Assembly: GCF_000671395.1 (NCBI RefSeq)
Contig: NZ_AQQY01000001.1
Span: 434,001-498,000 of the forward strand
Source: Actibacterium atlanticum
Lineage (GTDB): Bacteria; Pseudomonadota; Alphaproteobacteria; Rhodobacterales; Rhodobacteraceae
Reading direction: 5' to 3'
Length of the DNA stretch: 64,000 nucleotides
Every line of letters begins with the position of its first letter. Positions within the stretch are counted from its first letter, which is position 1. The translations under genes and the position numbers were made by a program. This document shows, one piece after another, positions 26,524 to 36,346 of the stretch. Under the pieces are notes generated by a model that had not been told where the DNA came from, did not search any database, and was given only the letters and a program-made list of their open reading frames with translations.

Positions 26524-27261
26524 ATGAGCGACGGAACTGAAACCCAGCCGACGCCGACGTATCGTCGTGTCATGTTGAAGATTTCCGGCGAGGCCCTGAT
26601 GGGGGATCAGGGCTTTGGCCTGCATCCGCCAACGGTCGAGCGCATCGCCAAGGAAGTGAAGAAGTGCCATGATCTGGGTGTCGAGATTTGCATGGTCATC
26701 GGTGGCGGCAACATCTTTCGCGGGCTGCAGGGCAGCGCGCAAGGCATGGAACGTACCACCGCCGATTACATGGGCATGCTGGCGACCGTGATGAACGCGC
26801 TGGGGATGCAATCCGCGCTGGAGGCACAAGGCGTGCACAGCCGGGTGATCACCGCGATCCGCATGGATGAGGTGGCCGAGCCCTACATCCGGCGCCGCGC
26901 CGTGCGCCACCTCGAAAAGAAACGGGTTTGTATTTTTGCTGCCGGCACGGGCAACCCCTATTTCACCACCGACACTGCCGCCACCCTGCGCGCCAATGAG
27001 ATGAACTGCGAAGCGATCTTTAAGGGCACCAAGGTGGATGGGGTCTATGACAAAGATCCGGTCAAGTTTGACGATGCGGTGCGCTATGAAGACATCACCT
27101 ATGATGATGTACTGCAAAAGCATCTTGGCGTTATGGATGCTTCGGCGATTGCTCTGGCGCGTGACAATGACCTGCCGATCATTGTGTTCTCTCTGGATGA
27201 GCCGGGTGGGTTTGAAACCATTCTGGCCGGGGATGGCACCTATACAATCGTGCATGGATAA
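26524..27261 (+). CDS. pyrH: UMP kinase
   Basis: Phosphorylates UMP to UDP, the gateway to pyrimidine nucleotides. The 245-residue hexameric-type kinase has [37 protein letters not shown] and [13 protein letters not shown]. The usual alphaproteobacterial order pyrH-frr-uppS-cdsA follows, so this starts the long envelope operon. The ATG at 26524 is preceded by AAGGGGCAAGTA, a good ribosome site. Confidence 0.95.
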   Translation: MSDGTETQPTPTYRRVMLKISGEALMGDQGFGLHPPTVERIAKEVKKCHDLGVEICMVIGGGNIFRGLQGSAQGMERTTADYMGMLATVMNALGMQSALEAQGVHSRVITAIRMDEVAEPYIRRRAVRHLEKKRVCIFAAGTGNPYFTTDTAATLRANEMNCEAIFKGTKVDGVYDKDPVKFDDAVRYEDITYDDVLQKHLGVMDASAIALARDNDLPIIVFSLDEPGGFETILAGDGTYTIVHG

Positions 27262-27317
27262 GGCATAGCTGGTGGGCCGAAACTGGCCCCAAGAGCCAAG
27301 AAAAGAAAGGGATGGGC

Positions 27318-27884
27318 ATGTCTGAGGACGAGTTTGAGATTGATCTGGACGATCTGGAGCGCCGCATGGATGGCGCGCTGGCTGCCCTGAAGCAGGAATT
27401 TTCCTCGCTTCGCACCGGCCGGGCTTCGGCCGCGATGGTCGAGCCGATCAACGTCGATGCTTATGGGTCGATGACGCCGCTTAATCAGGTGGGCACCGTC
27501 AATGTTCCCGAACCGCGCATGGTCACCATCAATGTGTGGGACAAGTCGCTGGTGGCCAAGGTGGAAAAGGCGATCATGGAATCGGGACTGGGGATCAACC
27601 CGCAGACCAACGGTACCATCGTCATGCTGCCTATTCCCGAGCTGAACGAAGAACGCCGCCGTGAACTGACCAAGGTTGCTGCGCAATACGCTGAAAATGC
27701 GCGCGTTGCGGTGCGTAACGTGCGCCGTGATGGCATGGATCAGCTGAAAAAAGCCAAGAACGACGGCATGAGCGAAGATGATCACAAAATCTGGCATGAT
27801 GAAGTGCAAGAGCTGACCGACGCGCATATCGCCAAGGTCGATGCCGCACTTGAGAACAAGCAACAGGAGATCATGCAGGTATAA
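27318..27884 (+). CDS. frr: Ribosome recycling factor
   Basis: Splits post-termination ribosomes with EF-G. The 188-residue protein shows [51 protein letters not shown] and [10 protein letters not shown], all standard. AAAGG with 7 bases to the ATG at 27318 favours it over the ATG at 27312, which would have no room for a ribosome site. Between pyrH and uppS as expected. Confidence 0.95.
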   Translation: MSEDEFEIDLDDLERRMDGALAALKQEFSSLRTGRASAAMVEPINVDAYGSMTPLNQVGTVNVPEPRMVTINVWDKSLVAKVEKAIMESGLGINPQTNGTIVMLPIPELNEERRRELTKVAAQYAENARVAVRNVRRDGMDQLKKAKNDGMSEDDHKIWHDEVQELTDAHIAKVDAALENKQQEIMQV

Positions 27885-27912
27885 CCGCCTGCGTGACCTG
27901 GAAAGGGGCCCA

Positions 27913-28638
27913 TTGGCCGCAAAATCGCAAAATGAGAACGGGCCTCAGCACGTCGCTATCATTATGGATGGCAATGGTCGCTGGGCCCAGAATCGCGGGC
28001 GCCCGCGGTTGTTTGGCCATCAGGCAGGCGCCAAGCGTGTGCGCGACATCGTCAAAGCCTGCCCGGATCTGGGCATAAAATACCTGACGATCTTTGCCTT
28101 TTCGACCGAGAATTGGAAACGCACCCAGACCGAAGTTGCCGGGCTGATGACGCTGTTTCGCCGCTATATCCAGTCCGAGGCCAAGGCCTTGCTGAAGGCG
28201 GGGGTGCGGGTTCGGTTCATTGGCGATCGCGACCGGTTGGAAGCCAATCTGGTTTCGTTGATGAACGAGTTGGAAGAGATGACCGCGCATAATGATGCGG
28301 TGCATCTGACCATCGCCATCAATTATGGTGGCCGCGATGAAGTCGCCCGCGCCACCAAACGTCTGGCACGCGAAGTCGCGGCAGGGCGTCTGGACCCCGA
28401 AGACGTGAATGACGAAACTCTGGCAAGTTTCCTGGATACGTGCCTGTTGCCCGACCCTGATCTGGTCATTCGCACCAGTGGCGAGGCGCGGATTTCCAAT
28501 TTTCTGCTGTGGCAGTCCGCTTACGCCGAGTATGAATTCACGCCGGTCCTGTGGCCCGACTTCACGCCCAAGGTTTTTGGCGAAATTATCGACAAATATG
28601 CGCTGCGTGATCGCCGCTATGGCGGGGTGAAGGCCTGA
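27913..28638 (+). CDS. uppS: Isoprenyl transferase (undecaprenyl diphosphate synthase)
   Basis: Makes the C55 carrier lipid for peptidoglycan and lipopolysaccharide from IPP and FPP. The 241-residue cis-prenyltransferase has HVAIIMDGNGRWA (catalytic Asp19), LTIFAFSTENWKR, and the C-terminal LVIRTSGEARISNFLLWQSAYAE. A TTG at 27913 with AAAGG 6 bases ahead is the probable start; an upstream frame overlapping frr lacks homology. Overlaps the cdsA start by 1 base. Confidence 0.93.
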   Translation: MAAKSQNENGPQHVAIIMDGNGRWAQNRGRPRLFGHQAGAKRVRDIVKACPDLGIKYLTIFAFSTENWKRTQTEVAGLMTLFRRYIQSEAKALLKAGVRVRFIGDRDRLEANLVSLMNELEEMTAHNDAVHLTIAINYGGRDEVARATKRLAREVAAGRLDPEDVNDETLASFLDTCLLPDPDLVIRTSGEARISNFLLWQSAYAEYEFTPVLWPDFTPKVFGEIIDKYALRDRRYGGVKA

Positions 28639-29423
28639 TGGCCGCGCAATGGGAAGACCTGAAGCCGCGCCTCATGACGGCGGCGGTGATGGCCGTGGTC
28701 GGGATCGGGGCGATCTGGCTGGGCGGGGTCTGGTTTCTGGCGCTGGTCGCCGTGGCCAGTGGCGTGATGATCTGGGAACTGGCCCGGATGATTGCGCCTG
28801 AAAAGCCCGCCAAGGCGATTCAGTTGGGCGTTTTGGGCGCCGTTACGGTGATCCTGGCGCGGTTTTTACCCATCTTCTATGTGTTCCCCGTGCTGGCGGC
28901 GCCGGGGTTGGTGGGGATGTCTTTGCTGAAGCGCCACCCGGTGATGATCGCGCTTTATGGTTTTGCGATCTTGCTGTGCGGCTATGTATTGATTGAATTT
29001 CGCCACTCGGGCGGGGTTGGGACGATCCTGTGGATGGTGCTGGTGGTGATTGCCAGCGATGTGGCTGGGTATTTCGCCGGGCGCAGTTTGGGCGGCCCGA
29101 AATTCTGGCCGGCAATCAGCCCCAAGAAAACCTGGTCGGGTACGGTCGCGGGCTGGGTTGGCGCTGCGGCGGTCGGGCTGGCTTTTGCACCTTTTGTCAG
29201 CGGGGTAGGGGCGCTTGTCCTGATTTCAGTGCTGGTGGCCTTCGCGGCGCAGATGGGTGATATCGCCGAGAGTGCGATCAAACGAAAACTTGGCGTGAAA
29301 GACAGTTCAAACATCCTGCCCGGGCATGGCGGTTTGATGGACCGGTTTGACGGGCTGATCGGCGCAGCACTTTGTCTGATGGTTGTGGCGCATGTTCTGC
29401 CAATGCCCGTATTCACCTTTTGA
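28638..29423 (+). CDS. cdsA: Phosphatidate cytidylyltransferase
   Basis: Forms CDP-diacylglycerol, precursor of membrane phospholipids. The 261-residue polytopic protein begins cytosolic, then has about seven hydrophobic helices, and ends with the CTP-transferase signature region: SPKKTWSGTVAGWVGAA and SAIKRKLGVKDSSNILPGHGGLMDRFDGLI. In most alphaproteobacteria dxr comes next; here rseP follows after 155 bases with no dxr remnant. Confidence 0.94.
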   Translation: MAAQWEDLKPRLMTAAVMAVVGIGAIWLGGVWFLALVAVASGVMIWELARMIAPEKPAKAIQLGVLGAVTVILARFLPIFYVFPVLAAPGLVGMSLLKRHPVMIALYGFAILLCGYVLIEFRHSGGVGTILWMVLVVIASDVAGYFAGRSLGGPKFWPAISPKKTWSGTVAGWVGAAAVGLAFAPFVSGVGALVLISVLVAFAAQMGDIAESAIKRKLGVKDSSNILPGHGGLMDRFDGLIGAALCLMVVAHVLPMPVFTF

Positions 29424-29578
29424 CACAGACAATTTTTCCTTGAGCCCCCAGTAAAACACGAAAATCGCCGTAAATTTGGCTTCTTTCGCCGCAAGGGTGC
29501 ATTTGAACTGGACCAAAGTCGAACAATTCGGCAAATAAGGCCCGAAGTTTTAGAGCAGTCGCCAGCAAGGTAGTTTTA

Positions 29579-30916
29579 ATGGACATTATCGGTCTTATTC
29601 CGTCGTTCGGGAATGTACTCTATACGCTGGGCGCTTTTGTTCTGGCGCTAAGCGTGATCGTTACCGTGCATGAATACGGCCACTATATTGTTGGCCGGAT
29701 GTGCGGCATTCATGCCGAGGTGTTTTCGATTGGCTTTGGTCCCAAGCTGCTTTCGCGAGAGGATCAATGGGGCACCCGTTGGCAGATCGCGGCCTTGCCC
29801 TTTGGCGGCTATGTTAAGTTTCTGGGCGATGCCGGCGTGGCCAGTGACCGTGCCAGCGATGATCTGGCCGAGATGGATGCCGAAACCCTGCGCCATACCA
29901 TGCATGGCGCGCCGCTTTGGGCGCGCGCGGCGACGGTGGCGGCGGGGCCGTTCTTCAACTTTGTCTTGTCGATTTTCGTCTTTGCCGGCGTGATTATGTT
30001 TGAGGGAGAGGCCGTTGAGCCTCCGACCATCGCCGAGCTGCAATCGCTGCCGACCGAGCTGGGCGATTTGCGACCCGGGGATGTGATCGCAGCGATCGAT
30101 GGGCGCGAAACACCTGATTTTGCCGCGTTTTATGATGTTGTATCGCAGGTCCCGGTTGAACCCGTCCTGCCCTATACCGTGACCCGCGATGGGCAATTGA
30201 TCGAGGTCCCGGGCCCGTATCCTTTCCCACCGCTGGTGGCTGGGGTTCAGCCGCAATCGGCGGCGATTGAGGCCGGGTTGAAGGTGGGCGATGTGATCAC
30301 CGCGATTGACGGGGCTCCGTTGGCCTCGTTCAGCAGCCTGCAAGAGATTGTTACCGGATCAGACGGTCGTGACCTGGTGCTGACCATCTGGCGCGAGGGG
30401 GCCAGCCAAGAGATCACGCTTGCCCCCAAACGGGTGGATATGCCGCAGCCTGATGGCGGGTTTGAAACCCGCTGGCTGATCGGGATGACGGGCGGGCTGT
30501 TCTTTACGCCGCAAACCCAGACACCGGGCATTGGTACCGCTTTGGGCTATGGCGCGGATCAGACCTGGATGGTTGTGACACAGTCGCTTTCAGGGCTGTA
30601 TCATATGGTTTCGGGCGCGATCAGCTCGTGCAACCTGCGTGGCCCGCTGGGCATCGCTGAAACCTCGGGCGCGGCGGCCAGCCAAGGGCTGAGCAGCTTC
30701 ATCTGGTTCATCGCCGTACTGTCAACTGCGGTCGGCCTGTTGAACCTGTTCCCGATTCCGGTGCTGGATGGCGGGCATCTGGTATTTCACACCTATGAAG
30801 CCTTGGTGGGCAAGCCGCCGTCGGATCGTGCGTTGAATGCGTTGATGACTTTGGGTCTGACCTTCCTGTTGGGCATGATGTTGTTTGCCATCAGCAACGA
30901 TCTGTTCTGCCCGTAA
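29579..30916 (+). CDS. rseP: RseP-type site-2 intramembrane metalloprotease
   Basis: Inner-membrane zinc protease cutting transmembrane anti-sigma factors or signal-peptide remnants. The 445-residue protein has HEYGH (31-35) in the first helix, two PDZ domains (about 125-290, ...GDLRPGDVIAAIDGRETPDF and GLKVGDVITAIDGAPL), and the C-terminal NLFPIPVLDGGHLVF (Asp near 397). It sits before bamA, as in most proteobacteria. A promoter may lie in the preceding 155-base gap. Confidence 0.93.
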   Translation: MDIIGLIPSFGNVLYTLGAFVLALSVIVTVHEYGHYIVGRMCGIHAEVFSIGFGPKLLSREDQWGTRWQIAALPFGGYVKFLGDAGVASDRASDDLAEMDAETLRHTMHGAPLWARAATVAAGPFFNFVLSIFVFAGVIMFEGEAVEPPTIAELQSLPTELGDLRPGDVIAAIDGRETPDFAAFYDVVSQVPVEPVLPYTVTRDGQLIEVPGPYPFPPLVAGVQPQSAAIEAGLKVGDVITAIDGAPLASFSSLQEIVTGSDGRDLVLTIWREGASQEITLAPKRVDMPQPDGGFETRWLIGMTGGLFFTPQTQTPGIGTALGYGADQTWMVVTQSLSGLYHMVSGAISSCNLRGPLGIAETSGAAASQGLSSFIWFIAVLSTAVGLLNLFPIPVLDGGHLVFHTYEALVGKPPSDRALNALMTLGLTFLLGMMLFAISNDLFCP

Positions 30917-31003
30917 CAGGGCACATCCGCGCCCCATTCCTGCCATAATATCCCGATAGACAGGCTGCACAAGCAACGCCTGTAAAAGAAGGAGGGCGCA
31001 AAA

Positions 31004-31132
31004 ATGGATACCATCGCAGAGGGTTACAATGGCCTGCGCGTCCTGTTCACCGTGAACTGGGATCGCCTGTTCTATTTCGCCGCGATTTTCGGGGCTCTGA
31101 CCGGTGGCGCGTTCTTGGGCTCGCTGCTCTGA
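31004..31132 (+). CDS. Small hydrophobic protein (42 aa) between rseP and bamA
   Basis: A 42-residue frame starting ATG at 31004 behind an exceptionally strong ribosome site (AAGAAGGAGG, 30987-30996). The protein runs MDTIAEGYNGLRVLFTVNWD and ends in a hydrophobic helix RLFYFAAIFGALTGGAFLG, so it is probably inner-membrane. A terminator follows 27 bases after the stop. The ribosome site and own terminator argue for a real gene; function unknown. Confidence 0.7.
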   Translation: MDTIAEGYNGLRVLFTVNWDRLFYFAAIFGALTGGAFLGSLL

Positions 31133-31158
31133 ACACCACAACGATCTGAATTATTTGC

Positions 31159-31192
31159 AAGCGCCCCGCCATTTGGTGATAGGGCGCTTTTT
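31159..31192 (+). terminator. Intrinsic terminator after the rseP transcript
   Basis: AAGCGCCC (31159-31166), 15-base loop, GGGCGCTT (31182-31189), then a run of T. It would separate rseP and the 42-residue gene from bamA, implying bamA has its own promoter at 31193-31270. Confidence 0.8.
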
Positions 31193-31270
31193 GCGTTTGG
31201 TGCCTTTTGACATGTCTGGGCTTTCCAGCTAGTCAGGACGCAATGAACTGCGTCACCACGGGACAAACCG

Positions 31271-33607
31271 ATGACCACTAAATTTGGCGGTATTCTCGGG
31301 GCTCTGCCAAGCCCCGCAGCAGGCCTTTGCAAGCTTGCGCTTTTGTTTTTTCTTTCTTTTTCAACGGTTTCCCTGGTCAAACCAGACATCGCCGAAGCGC
31401 AAAGCTATCGCTTCACTACGGTTGAAATCGTCGGTAACCAACGCGTCGATGGCGCCACCATCCTATCCTATGCGGGAATCGGTCGGGGCCAGACGGTCAG
31501 CGCAGGGCAGCTGAACACCGCCTATCAGGCGATTGTGGATTCGGGCTTGTTTGAGCAGGTCACCGTGACGCCGCGTGGGTCCAAACTGGTGATTGAAGTG
31601 GTCGAGTACCCGACCATCAACATCATCAATTTTGAAGGCAACAAGCTGCTTAAAGATGAAGAGCTTGCAACCATCATCCGATCGCAATCGCGCCGGGTGT
31701 ACAGCCCGTCAGCGGCCGAAGCGGATGCCGCCGAGATTGTCACCGCCTATGAAGTTCAGGGCCGCGTCGCTGCCACCGTAACCCCACGCATCATTCGCCG
31801 CAGCGACAACCGCGTCGATCTGGTGTTCGAAGTCACCGAAGGCAAAGTGGTTGAAATCAACCGGATTTCCTTTGTTGGCAACCGCGAGTTTTCGGGCCGC
31901 CGCCTGCGCCGCGTGCTTGAAACCAAACAGGCAGGTATTTTCCGTTCGATCCTGCGTTCGGACACTTTCGTTGCCGACCGGATCGATTTCGACAAACAGG
32001 TGCTGCAGGATTTCTATCTGTCGCGCGGCTACATTGATTTTCAGGTTCTGTCGGTCACGCCCGAGCTGACCCGAAACCGTGACAGCTTTGTCATCACGTT
32101 CAACCTGCGCGAAGGCCAGCAGTTCCGTGTGGGTGAAGTCACAGCGATCAGCGATCTGGCTGAGATCGACCCCGAGGTCTATCAGGAAGCGCTGGCGCTG
32201 CGTTCTGGCGTTGTCTATTCGCCCAGTCTGGTTGAAAATAATGTTCAGCGGCTCGAGGCTCTGGCTCTGCGACAAGGGCTGGATTTCATCCGTGTCTCCC
32301 CGCGCATCACCCGCAATGATCGCGATTTGACGCTGGATGTGGACTTTGTGATCGAAAAAGGACCGCGTGTGTTCGTGGAACGCATCGACATCGAAGGCAA
32401 CGCGACCACTCTGGACAACGTCATTCGTCGTCAATTCGATACGGTTGAAGGTGATCCGTTCAATCCGCGCGCCATCCGCGATTCCGCGGAACGTATTCGT
32501 GCGTTGGGCTTCTTTTCCAATGCCGAGGTCAACGCGCGCGAAGGCACTTCTACCGATCAGGTGATCGTGGATGTCGATGTCGAAGAACAACCCACCGGGT
32601 CTTTGGCCTTTGGTCTGAGCTATTCAACCGACGACGGGACCGGTGCGAACGTAAGCTTCACCGAGCGCAACTTTCTGGGGCGCGGACAGACCATCGGCCT
32701 ATCCTTCGATACGTCTTCGGAGTCGCGCAGCCTGAGTTTTAACTTTGTAGAACCCTCTTTCCTGGGTCGTAAGTCAGGCTTTGGTTTGAATGCGTATTAC
32801 TCCAAGACCGACAACCAGTTCAGCAATGCCTATGACACCACCCGTGTTGGCTTCTCGCCCTCAATCATCTTCCCGATCAGTGAATTCAGCCGCCTTGGGC
32901 TGCAGTACACGATCGAAGAAGAGGATATGACGAACTACACCGGTGACTCGGCGATCATCACGTTTGAGACGGCGCAGGGGCCGCAGATCACCAGCTCGAT
33001 CGGCTATACCTATTCGATGGACACGCGCGATGTTGGTCTTGACCCCAATGCCGGTGTTCTGTTCCGCCTGAGTCAGGAATTGGCCGGGCTGGGTGGCGAT
33101 ACAGAGTATCTTGAAACCAACATTCTGGTGGCCGCTGAAAAACGCATCTTCAACGAAGACGTCACCCTGCGCGCCGAGTTTGAAGGCGGCTTGCTGCAGA
33201 TGATCAGTGGCTCCAGCCGGGCAATTGACCGGTTCTTTGCCAGCGGCAAGATCCGTGGCTTCCAGTCCGCAGGGATTGGCCCCCGTGATCTGGCATCGTC
33301 AAATGAGCAGGCTCTGGGGGGGAACACCTTTGCTGTTGCCCGCTTCGAAGCCGAATTCCCGTTGGGGATTGACGAAGAAATCGGCATTACCGGCGGTGTA
33401 TTCGCAGATTTTGGCGCGGTTTGGGGTCTCAATTATGATAATAGCTGGGGTGTAGATGACGGTTTCCACCTGCGCTCGGCGGTAGGGGTCTCGATTTTCT
33501 GGGATACGGTTCTTGGGCCGCTGCGGTTCAACTTTGCCAAACCGCTGGAAAAACGCCCCTATGACCGTACGCAAGAGTTCGAACTGACTGTTTCGACGCG
33601 GTTCTGA
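31271..33607 (+). CDS. bamA: Outer membrane protein assembly factor BamA
   Basis: Central component inserting beta-barrel proteins into the outer membrane. The 778-residue protein has a signal sequence (LALLFFLSFSTVSLV region, processed near AEAQ), five POTRA repeats (about 45-420, opening RFTTVEIVGNQRVDGATIL) and a C-terminal barrel with the lid motif region KIRGFQSAGIGPRDL and a terminal aromatic (TVSTRF). Its last base overlaps the skp-like gene. Part of the bamA-skp-fabZ-lpxA-lpxI-lpxB block. Confidence 0.96.
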   Translation: MTTKFGGILGALPSPAAGLCKLALLFFLSFSTVSLVKPDIAEAQSYRFTTVEIVGNQRVDGATILSYAGIGRGQTVSAGQLNTAYQAIVDSGLFEQVTVTPRGSKLVIEVVEYPTINIINFEGNKLLKDEELATIIRSQSRRVYSPSAAEADAAEIVTAYEVQGRVAATVTPRIIRRSDNRVDLVFEVTEGKVVEINRISFVGNREFSGRRLRRVLETKQAGIFRSILRSDTFVADRIDFDKQVLQDFYLSRGYIDFQVLSVTPELTRNRDSFVITFNLREGQQFRVGEVTAISDLAEIDPEVYQEALALRSGVVYSPSLVENNVQRLEALALRQGLDFIRVSPRITRNDRDLTLDVDFVIEKGPRVFVERIDIEGNATTLDNVIRRQFDTVEGDPFNPRAIRDSAERIRALGFFSNAEVNAREGTSTDQVIVDVDVEEQPTGSLAFGLSYSTDDGTGANVSFTERNFLGRGQTIGLSFDTSSESRSLSFNFVEPSFLGRKSGFGLNAYYSKTDNQFSNAYDTTRVGFSPSIIFPISEFSRLGLQYTIEEEDMTNYTGDSAIITFETAQGPQITSSIGYTYSMDTRDVGLDPNAGVLFRLSQELAGLGGDTEYLETNILVAAEKRIFNEDVTLRAEFEGGLLQMISGSSRAIDRFFASGKIRGFQSAGIGPRDLASSNEQALGGNTFAVARFEAEFPLGIDEEIGITGGVFADFGAVWGLNYDNSWGVDDGFHLRSAVGVSIFWDTVLGPLRFNFAKPLEKRPYDRTQEFELTVSTRF

Positions 33608-34188
33608 TGCGCTTTTCCGGTGCTTTGATCTTCTCGGCCCTGCTGGCGACAGCGGGGCCTTGCCTTGCGCAGGATGCACCTGCGCCGGTGTTGCGCTCTC
33701 CGGTGCTGACGGTGGATCAAGAGCAACTTTTCAACGACTCCGCCTATGGCAAGGCGATGTTGGCGGCGCTTGAAGACGAGCGCGAAGCTCTAACGATGGA
33801 AAACCGCCGGATTGAGGCCGATCTGATTGCCGAAGAGCAAGATCTGACAGAAGAACGCCCTCAGATGACACCCGAGGGATTTCGCGAGAAGGCTGCGGCT
33901 TTTGATGCGCGGGTGGTGGAAATCCGGCAGGCTCAGGACAGCAAGTTGCGCGCTTTGAATGAGCGCCGTGACGAAGCGCAAAAACAGTTCTATGCCGCCG
34001 CGCTTCCCATCGTTGCCGAACTGGTGCGCGAACGCGGTGCGGTACTGGTGCTGGAAAGCCAGTCGGTGATCCTGTCGGCCCAACAAATTGACATCACCCA
34101 AGAGGTTATTGCCCGGCTTGACCAGCGCCTGATGTCCGGTGACGAAGACAGTACATCGGCGCCCGAAACCCCCTCACAAGAGCAGTGA
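33607..34188 (+). CDS. skp: OmpH/Skp family periplasmic chaperone
   Basis: Exported 193-residue protein with a signal peptide (RFSGALIFSALLATAGPCLA) and a long charged coiled-coil region (about 60-135, EREALTMENRRIEADLIAEE) typical of the Skp jellyfish tentacles. Skp holds unfolded outer-membrane proteins for BamA. It takes the place where lpxD usually stands between bamA and fabZ. Overlaps bamA by 1 base. Confidence 0.85.
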   Translation: MRFSGALIFSALLATAGPCLAQDAPAPVLRSPVLTVDQEQLFNDSAYGKAMLAALEDEREALTMENRRIEADLIAEEQDLTEERPQMTPEGFREKAAAFDARVVEIRQAQDSKLRALNERRDEAQKQFYAAALPIVAELVRERGAVLVLESQSVILSAQQIDITQEVIARLDQRLMSGDEDSTSAPETPSQEQ

Positions 34189-34260
34189 CGCTTGTGCCCG
34201 GCGCAGTCAGTTGCTAGGCCATGAACGCAAACAAGGTAACTTGTGCAAAGGACAGACACC

Positions 34261-34728
34261 ATGACTGAGCAGCCCATCCCGACTGTAGATATCGATCATA
34301 TCAAACGCTTGATCCCGCATCGCTACCCGTTCTTGCTGGTTGATCGCGTACGTGACGTGGTGGCGAATACATCGGCTGTCGGTATCAAATGCGTTTCGAT
34401 GAACGAGCCGCATTTTCAGGGCCACTTTCCCGCGACACCGATTATGCCCGGCGTGACAATCGTCGAGGCCTTGGCCCAGACTGCGGCGGTGATGGTTGGC
34501 GTGTCCAATGGCATGGAAGATAAGGACCTGCTGGTCTATTTCATGTCGGTCGACAACTGCAAATTCCGCCGCAAGGTTGTGCCCGGCGACGTGCTAGAGT
34601 TGAAGATCACCACCCTGCGCGGCAAGCCCGGCGCCAAGGTCTGGAAGTTTGCAGGCGAAGCCAGCGTCGAAGGTGAACTGGCCTGCCAGTGCGACTTTGC
34701 CGCCATGATCGACCTGCCTGCGGAATAA
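34261..34728 (+). CDS. fabZ: 3-Hydroxyacyl-ACP dehydratase FabZ
   Basis: Dehydrates 3-hydroxyacyl-ACP in fatty-acid elongation and competes with LpxA/LpxD for hydroxyacyl-ACP. The 155-residue hot-dog protein has [14 protein letters not shown] and the catalytic stretch [20 protein letters not shown] with His55 and Glu69. AAAGGA 8 bases before the ATG at 34261 decides the start over an in-frame GTG 18 bases earlier. Four bases separate it from lpxA. Confidence 0.95.
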   Translation: MTEQPIPTVDIDHIKRLIPHRYPFLLVDRVRDVVANTSAVGIKCVSMNEPHFQGHFPATPIMPGVTIVEALAQTAAVMVGVSNGMEDKDLLVYFMSVDNCKFRRKVVPGDVLELKITTLRGKPGAKVWKFAGEASVEGELACQCDFAAMIDLPAE

Positions 34729-34732
34729 AATC

Positions 34733-35530
34733 ATGGCGATTGACCCTAGCGCAAAGATTCACGCCTCGGCGGTGATCGAAGAGGGGGCGGTGATTGGCCC
34801 TGATGTCACCGTGGGCGCCTTCAGCCTGATCGGCCCGGATGTGACGCTGGCCCGCGGTGTTGAGGTAAAAAGCCATGTGGTTGTTACCGGTCTGACCTCG
34901 GTGGGTGAAGACACGGTGATCTTCCCCTTTGCGGTGATTGGAGAAATTCCGCAGGACCTGAAATTTGACGGCGAAAAAACCAGCCTGAACATCGGCAAAC
35001 GCAACCGGATCCGCGAACATGTTACGATGAACACTGGGACCGCCGGGGGGGGCGGTGAAACCCGTGTGGGCGACGATGGGCTGTTTATGGCGGGCTGTCA
35101 CATTGCCCATGATGTGATTGTGGGCGACCGGGTCATTGTGGTGAATAATTCGGCTGTGGCCGGGCATTGCGTGATTTCGGATGATGTGATCATCGGCGGT
35201 TTGTCTGGCATTCATCAATGGGTGCGGATCGGACAGGGGGCGATCATCGGTGCGCTGAGCATGGTCACCAATGACGTGATCCCGCATGGGTTGGTTCAGG
35301 GGCCGCGCGGCGTGCTGGATGGGCTGAACCTTGTTGGATTGAAACGCAAAGGCGTCAGCCGGGCCGATATCACCGCGCTGCGCGCAGCGTTTCAGGCACT
35401 TGCCCAAGGCGAAGGCACCTTTCAGGAACGGGCCAAACGCCTGTCCGATGAAACCGACAGTGACTACGTGCGCGAGGTTGTCGATTTCGTCCTTGGCGAA
35501 ACTGACCGTTCCTATCTGACTCCGAGCTAA
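34733..35530 (+). CDS. lpxA: UDP-N-acetylglucosamine O-acyltransferase
   Basis: First step of lipid A synthesis, adding a 3-hydroxyacyl group to UDP-GlcNAc. The 265-residue protein is a left-handed beta-helix of hexapeptide repeats with EIPQDLKFDGE, RIREHVTMNTGT, and GCHIAHDVIVG (catalytic His126), plus a C-terminal helical domain. Sits between fabZ and lpxI as usual. Confidence 0.96.
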   Translation: MAIDPSAKIHASAVIEEGAVIGPDVTVGAFSLIGPDVTLARGVEVKSHVVVTGLTSVGEDTVIFPFAVIGEIPQDLKFDGEKTSLNIGKRNRIREHVTMNTGTAGGGGETRVGDDGLFMAGCHIAHDVIVGDRVIVVNNSAVAGHCVISDDVIIGGLSGIHQWVRIGQGAIIGALSMVTNDVIPHGLVQGPRGVLDGLNLVGLKRKGVSRADITALRAAFQALAQGEGTFQERAKRLSDETDSDYVREVVDFVLGETDRSYLTPS

Positions 35531-35533
35531 GCC

Positions 35534-36346
35534 ATGACCAAAACAGCGATTATTGCCGGGGCAGGTGGGCTGCCTGCACTTTTGGCCCGGGCGATGGGGG
35601 CACAGGGATCTGACTTTGCCATTTATCAGGTGGCGGGGTTCTCGATGGACAACCCTGACGGGCTGCCTGTTGAAGAGTTCATGATTGAACGTCTGGCGAT
35701 GCTGTTTCAGCGCATGGGGCAGGATGGGATTGATCAGGTGGTTTTTGCCGGGGCCATCACCCGCCCCAATCTGAACCCGGAGATGATCGACCCGCAGACC
35801 GCACAACAAGTCTTGCCGCATTTGTTGCCCCTGTTTCAGCAGGGCGACGATGCGCTTTTGCGCGGGGTGATTGCGGTGTTTGAAGAGTTTGACTTCAAAG
35901 TCGTCGGGGCCTCGGACGTGGTGCCGGGCCTGTTGCCTGCGCCGGGGGCTTTGACGGGGGCCGCGCCCGAGGGGCGCGATGCCGCTGATTTGGCCCGGGC
36001 GCAAGAGATTTTGGCTACGCTTGGTCCGCTGGACCTAGGGCAGGGCGTCGTGGTGGCCGCGGGGCAATGTCTGGCGATTGAAACCCTGCCGGGTACCCGC
36101 GCGATGCTGGACTTCGTCGCCCAAACCCGAACCGGGCAGGGCGGCGTGTTTGTAAAGGCGCCCAAAGCCGGTCAGGATCGTCGGATCGACCTGCCCGCAA
36201 TCGGCCCCGATACGGTTGATCAAGTCGCCAAGGCGGGCCTGTCGGGCATCGTTCTGGAAAGCGGTGGGGTCATGGTTTTGAACCGGGCAGCGGTGCAAGA
36301 GGCCGCTGAAAAGGCCGGAATTTTCATCTGGGTGCAAGAACCGTGA
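35534..36346 (+). CDS. lpxI: UDP-2,3-diacylglucosamine pyrophosphatase LpxI
   Basis: Hydrolyses UDP-2,3-diacylglucosamine to lipid X, the alphaproteobacterial replacement for LpxH. The 270-residue protein (formerly DUF1009) starts KTAIIAGAGGLPALLARAM and has FAGAITRPN, SDVVPGLLPAPGALTGA and the C-terminal DRRIDLPAIGPDTVDQVA with GIVLESGGVMVLNR. It overlaps lpxB by 4 bases. Context between lpxA and lpxB fits perfectly. Confidence 0.95.
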   Translation: MTKTAIIAGAGGLPALLARAMGAQGSDFAIYQVAGFSMDNPDGLPVEEFMIERLAMLFQRMGQDGIDQVVFAGAITRPNLNPEMIDPQTAQQVLPHLLPLFQQGDDALLRGVIAVFEEFDFKVVGASDVVPGLLPAPGALTGAAPEGRDAADLARAQEILATLGPLDLGQGVVVAAGQCLAIETLPGTRAMLDFVAQTRTGQGGVFVKAPKAGQDRRIDLPAIGPDTVDQVAKAGLSGIVLESGGVMVLNRAAVQEAAEKAGIFIWVQEP

